A stretch of 7,135 nt of DNA, from positions 477,572 through 484,706 of the forward strand of contig CP070733.1 of NCBI GenBank assembly GCA_020347585.1. Direction: 5' to 3'. Every line of letters begins with the position of its first letter. Positions within the stretch are counted from its first letter, which is position 1. The notes under the pieces were generated by a model. The model did not search any database. It was not told where the DNA came from and saw only the letters and a program-made list of their open reading frames with translations. The translations under genes and the position numbers were made by a program. Shown piece by piece: positions 5,210 through 7,135 of the stretch. Origin of the DNA: Pseudomonadota bacterium. GTDB taxonomy: Bacteria; Pseudomonadota; Gammaproteobacteria; CAMYNG01.

Positions 5210-5935
5210 ATGACCGCCAGTGAGCAGACGCGCATCGCCTATCTTCAGGCAATGGGTATCGACGTCTGGGTGCGGCGTGAACATGTATCCACAAGCGATA
5301 CTGAAGCCGCGGTGGGCGAAGTGCCGTCGGTGGTTGCGGCGTCCGGCATGCCAATGCCGGCCGGCGATGTGGCAACTCTCGACTGGGCGGCATTGGAGGC
5401 GCGGGTGGCAGGGTGCACGTTGTGCGAACTGCACCGGAGCCGCACGCAAACGGTGTTTGGCGTCGGCAACCGCGCAGCCGACTGGCTGGTGATCGGCGAG
5501 GCGCCGGGTGCCGACGAGGACCGCCAGGGCGAGCCCTTCGTCGGGCGAGCGGGCCAGTTGCTCAACGAAATGCTAAGGGCAGTTGGTATGTCGCGAGAGC
5601 AGGTCTTTATCGCCAACATTCTGAAGTGCCGCCCGCCGCGCAATCGTGATCCTCGCCCCGAGGAGGAGGCCGCCTGCACGCCGTACCTCTACCGCCAGAT
5701 TGAACTGCTTCAGCCGAAGCTGGTACTGGCCCTCGGGCGCATTGCCGCACAGCGTCTGCTGGGAACCGATGCCAGCCTTTCCCGGTTGCGTGGCAGCGTC
5801 CACACTCACGCGGCAACCGGCACGCCGGTGGTGGTGACCTATCACCCGGCCTACCTGCTGCGCTCACCGGCGGAAAAGCGCAAGGCCTGGCAGGACCTGT
5901 TGTTCGCCTGCTCCGTGGCAAGCGACAGGGCGTGA
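5210..5935 (+). CDS. Uracil-DNA glycosylase, family 4 (iron-sulfur type)
   Basis: Family 4 enzymes remove uracil from DNA, left by cytosine deamination or misincorporation, as the first step of base excision repair. The product has 241 residues. Motif A is GEAPGADEDRQGEPFVG (96-112) and the C-terminal motif is HPAYLLR (212-218). Four cysteines, C69 and C72 (CTLC), C140 (LKCRPP) and C156, have the spacing that binds the [4Fe-4S] cluster in this family. The N-terminal 55 residues hold a helix (YLQAMGIDVWVRR) and a low-complexity linker common in proteobacterial versions. The ATG at 5210 follows a GGGGG run (5200-5204), and starting later would remove the conserved helix. It lies 55 bases after leuA and 73 bases before rimI, and could be cotranscribed with either. 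Confidence 0.93.
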   Translation: MTASEQTRIAYLQAMGIDVWVRREHVSTSDTEAAVGEVPSVVAASGMPMPAGDVATLDWAALEARVAGCTLCELHRSRTQTVFGVGNRAADWLVIGEAPGADEDRQGEPFVGRAGQLLNEMLRAVGMSREQVFIANILKCRPPRNRDPRPEEEAACTPYLYRQIELLQPKLVLALGRIAAQRLLGTDASLSRLRGSVHTHAATGTPVVVTYHPAYLLRSPAEKRKAWQDLLFACSVASDRA

Positions 5936-6008
5936 CGGAGTTGCCCTTGCGCGCCAGATTGGCGACACAGGTCAAGGATCTGGCGGCTGGAACGATATTG
6001 ATCGGCAT

Positions 6009-6482
6009 ATGAGCGCAGTAGTCAAAACGGAAGCAGACGGGTTTCGGCCGATGACGCTGGCCGATCTCGACGAGATCATGGTCATCGAGACTGCCGCGTA
6101 TCAACATGCCTGGACGGCAGGCATTTTTCGCGACTGCATGCATGTAGGCTACTGCTGCTGGGTGTATCAGGAACAGGGACAGATATACTGCTATTACGTC
6201 ATGTCGATGGGAGCGGGCGAGGCACACTTGCTCAACCTGTGCGTGCAGCCTGCGCGGCAGGGAGAGGGCCTGGGCCGCATGATGCTGGGGCACATGGCCG
6301 GGGTCGCGATGGCGCACCGTGCCGAGACACTGCTACTCGAGGTGCGCCCCTCGAACCGCGCGGCCATCGGGCTCTACCACTCGAGCGGTTTCAACGAGGT
6401 GGGTATGCGCCGCGGTTACTATCCGACGGATACCGACGAACGCGAGGACGCCGTTATCATGGCACGCGCACTGATTCGCTGA
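6009..6482 (+). CDS. rimI: Ribosomal protein S18 alanine N-acetyltransferase
   Basis: RimI is a GNAT enzyme that moves an acetyl group from acetyl-CoA to the N-terminal alanine of ribosomal protein S18. The product has 157 residues, close to the usual 148-160. Residues 11-31 (FRPMTLADLDEIMVIETAAY) form the first strand and helix. The acetyl-CoA pyrophosphate loop is QPARQGEGLGR (80-90), containing Q-x-x-G-x-G. E111 in LLLEVRPSN and Y123 in IGLYHSSGF match the catalytic glutamate and tyrosine of RimI, and REDAVIMAR is a typical end. The start at 6009 has only a weak GGAA about 16 bases upstream; the next ATG (6051) would cut into the first strand. Pairing with a family-4 glycosylase gene upstream is seen in other proteobacteria (recollection). 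Its stop is 4 bases from the end of the convergent minus-strand gene. Confidence 0.93.
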   Translation: MSAVVKTEADGFRPMTLADLDEIMVIETAAYQHAWTAGIFRDCMHVGYCCWVYQEQGQIYCYYVMSMGAGEAHLLNLCVQPARQGEGLGRMMLGHMAGVAMAHRAETLLLEVRPSNRAAIGLYHSSGFNEVGMRRGYYPTDTDEREDAVIMARALIR

Positions 6483-6486
6483 ACCC

Positions 6487-6852
6487 TTACTGCGCGACCT
6501 TCCAGCTGCCGTCTGCCTGACGGCAGAAGTTGAAAACCGATCGGCCCTGCCTTCCCCCCGCGCTGTTGAAAATCTCCAGCCGACGGCATTTCGTGCCATC
6601 GCGTTCATGGCTTGCCGATGGGGTGAGCGTTCCAGAGGCACCGGTTTCCTCGTTGCTCCAGGAACGCGTTGCGCCGTCCGGCGTGCTGTCCAGCGCCTCT
6701 TGCACCTTGCGCTCAAACAGCGCTAGGTCCTGTTCCTTGAAGAAACTGATGGGCCCCTGCTCGTGCATGGTGGCCCAGTTGCTGGCAAACGCGAGTGTGG
6801 AGCACAGCGCCAGTAGCAGGGCCGGTACGCAGTATGCAAAAGTATGGCGCAT
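6487..6852 (-). CDS. Small exported protein, RT0821/Lpp0805-type surface-antigen C-terminal domain
   Basis: The 121-residue product begins with a Sec signal peptide: basic MRH, a hydrophobic core (PALLLALCSTLAF) and AFA-S at 21-24, so cleavage after A23 is likely. C17 is preceded by Leu, so it is not a good lipobox. Residues about 50-119 (ALDSTPDG, then W, ETGASGTLTP, TKCR, FCRQADGSWKV) resemble the C-terminal domain of the RT0821/Lpp0805 surface-protein family. C89 and C110 may form a disulfide. Unlike many relatives it has no glycine-zipper segment; residues 24-50 are a short charged helix-like stretch instead. The role of the family is not known; it probably lives in the periplasm or at the outer membrane. 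The gene follows the interrupted DUF4136-type gene by 26 bases on the same strand and may be cotranscribed with it. Confidence 0.75.
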   Translation of the reverse strand: MRHTFAYCVPALLLALCSTLAFASNWATMHEQGPISFFKEQDLALFERKVQEALDSTPDGATRSWSNEETGASGTLTPSASHERDGTKCRRLEIFNSAGGRQGRSVFNFCRQADGSWKVAQ

Positions 6853-6878
6853 GCGGTAAACGGCTCGAGGTCCGGAAA

Positions 6879-7135
6879 CTACTTGGATTTTTGCTTCGTC
6901 TTGTCAGGCGGGAAGCTTGCCAGCACCTTCTGCACCGCCTCGCGAATACCCTGCTCACTTTGCTCGGGGGTTTCCTTGCGCTTGAGCTCCGCCTGTGCCG
7001 AGCCGCGCCAGATCAGTTTCTTGTTCTTTGGCTCGACGATGTCGATCATCAGGGTGCCTTCTTCGTATTCTTAGGTGTAGGTTTCGGTGCCGTAGGGTCC
7101 GGCGCCATAGCCGTAGTTCCACCCCCAGCCCGGGG
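6879..7135 (-). pseudogene. DUF4136-type protein, interrupted by an in-frame TAA, 5' end outside the window
   Basis: Read on the minus strand, one frame runs from the window edge to a TAG at 6881-6879. Its first part is rich in Gly, Tyr and Trp (PGWGWNYGYGAGPYGTETYT). Its second part is EYEEGTLMIDIVEPKNKKLI followed by WRGSAQAEL, then IREAVQKVLASFPP and a lysine-rich tail. This is the usual C-terminal half of DUF4136 proteins, typically exported lipoproteins of unknown function; the signal peptide would lie beyond the window. The two parts are separated by TAA at 7073-7071. The family pattern TYxYEEGTL suggests a tyrosine codon there (TAC to TAA, one base), so this is a nonsense mutation or a sequence error, with no frameshift. 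If real, translation stops 63 codons early and would remove the core of the domain. Confidence 0.75.

Noticed and set aside
5161..5223. 20-codon frame ATG 5161 to TGA 5221 between leuA and the glycosylase gene
   Set aside because: It has no ribosome site of note, overlaps the real start and shows no leader-like codon bias.
5607..6317. 236-codon minus-strand frame across the glycosylase and rimI genes
   Set aside because: It overlaps two well-supported genes and the gap between them; its sequence has no family features.
6506..6526. 7-bp inverted repeat CTGCCGT / ACGGCAG as a terminator after rimI
   Set aside because: It lies inside the coding end of the convergent minus-strand gene and is not followed by a T-tract on either strand.

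Overview
The window is GC-rich (about 60% by eye) and carries an ordinary chromosomal biosynthetic locus. The gene order large acetolactate synthase subunit - ilvN - ilvC - psd-like - pssA - leuA, and the close match of the proteins to the E. coli and Pseudomonas types, point to a gammaproteobacterium outside the Enterobacterales (inference; a purple-sulfur or related lineage would fit, but the species cannot be read from this sequence).

Layout. Bases 1-98 hold the last codons of the acetolactate synthase large subunit, followed after one base by the small subunit ilvN (100-594) and then ilvC (707-1723). This covers the first two steps of branched-chain amino-acid synthesis. Downstream on the same strand are two phospholipid genes: a short phosphatidylserine-decarboxylase-family membrane protein (1774-2391) and phosphatidylserine synthase pssA (2444-3229). 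The decarboxylase-like protein has lost the catalytic serine (Thr172) and has no histidine where the catalytic one should be, so it looks like a pseudoenzyme.

The 377-base gap before leuA (3230-3606) contains no conventional gene but is dense with signals. In order it holds a probable terminator for the upstream operon, a good sigma-70-type promoter, a near-perfect dyad over the start point, a short ORF ending in Leu-Leu-Ser-Leu-Arg-Leu-Leu-Pro-stop with its stop codon in the loop of a hairpin, a GC-rich hairpin followed by five T, and a possible second promoter. Together this looks like a leucine-sensing transcription attenuator controlling leuA (3607-5154, 2-isopropylmalate synthase).

After leuA come a family-4 iron-sulfur uracil-DNA glycosylase (5210-5935) and the acetyltransferase rimI (6009-6482). 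The right end is convergent. A small exported protein of the RT0821/Lpp0805 surface-antigen type (6487-6852, minus) lies downstream of a DUF4136-type gene (6879-7135, minus, 5' end outside the window) whose frame is broken by a TAA stop at 7071-7073.

The strongest leads are the catalytically degenerate decarboxylase homologue, the candidate leuA leader/attenuator with its promoter dyad, and the interrupted DUF4136 gene. No mobile element, CRISPR array, tRNA or rRNA was seen.
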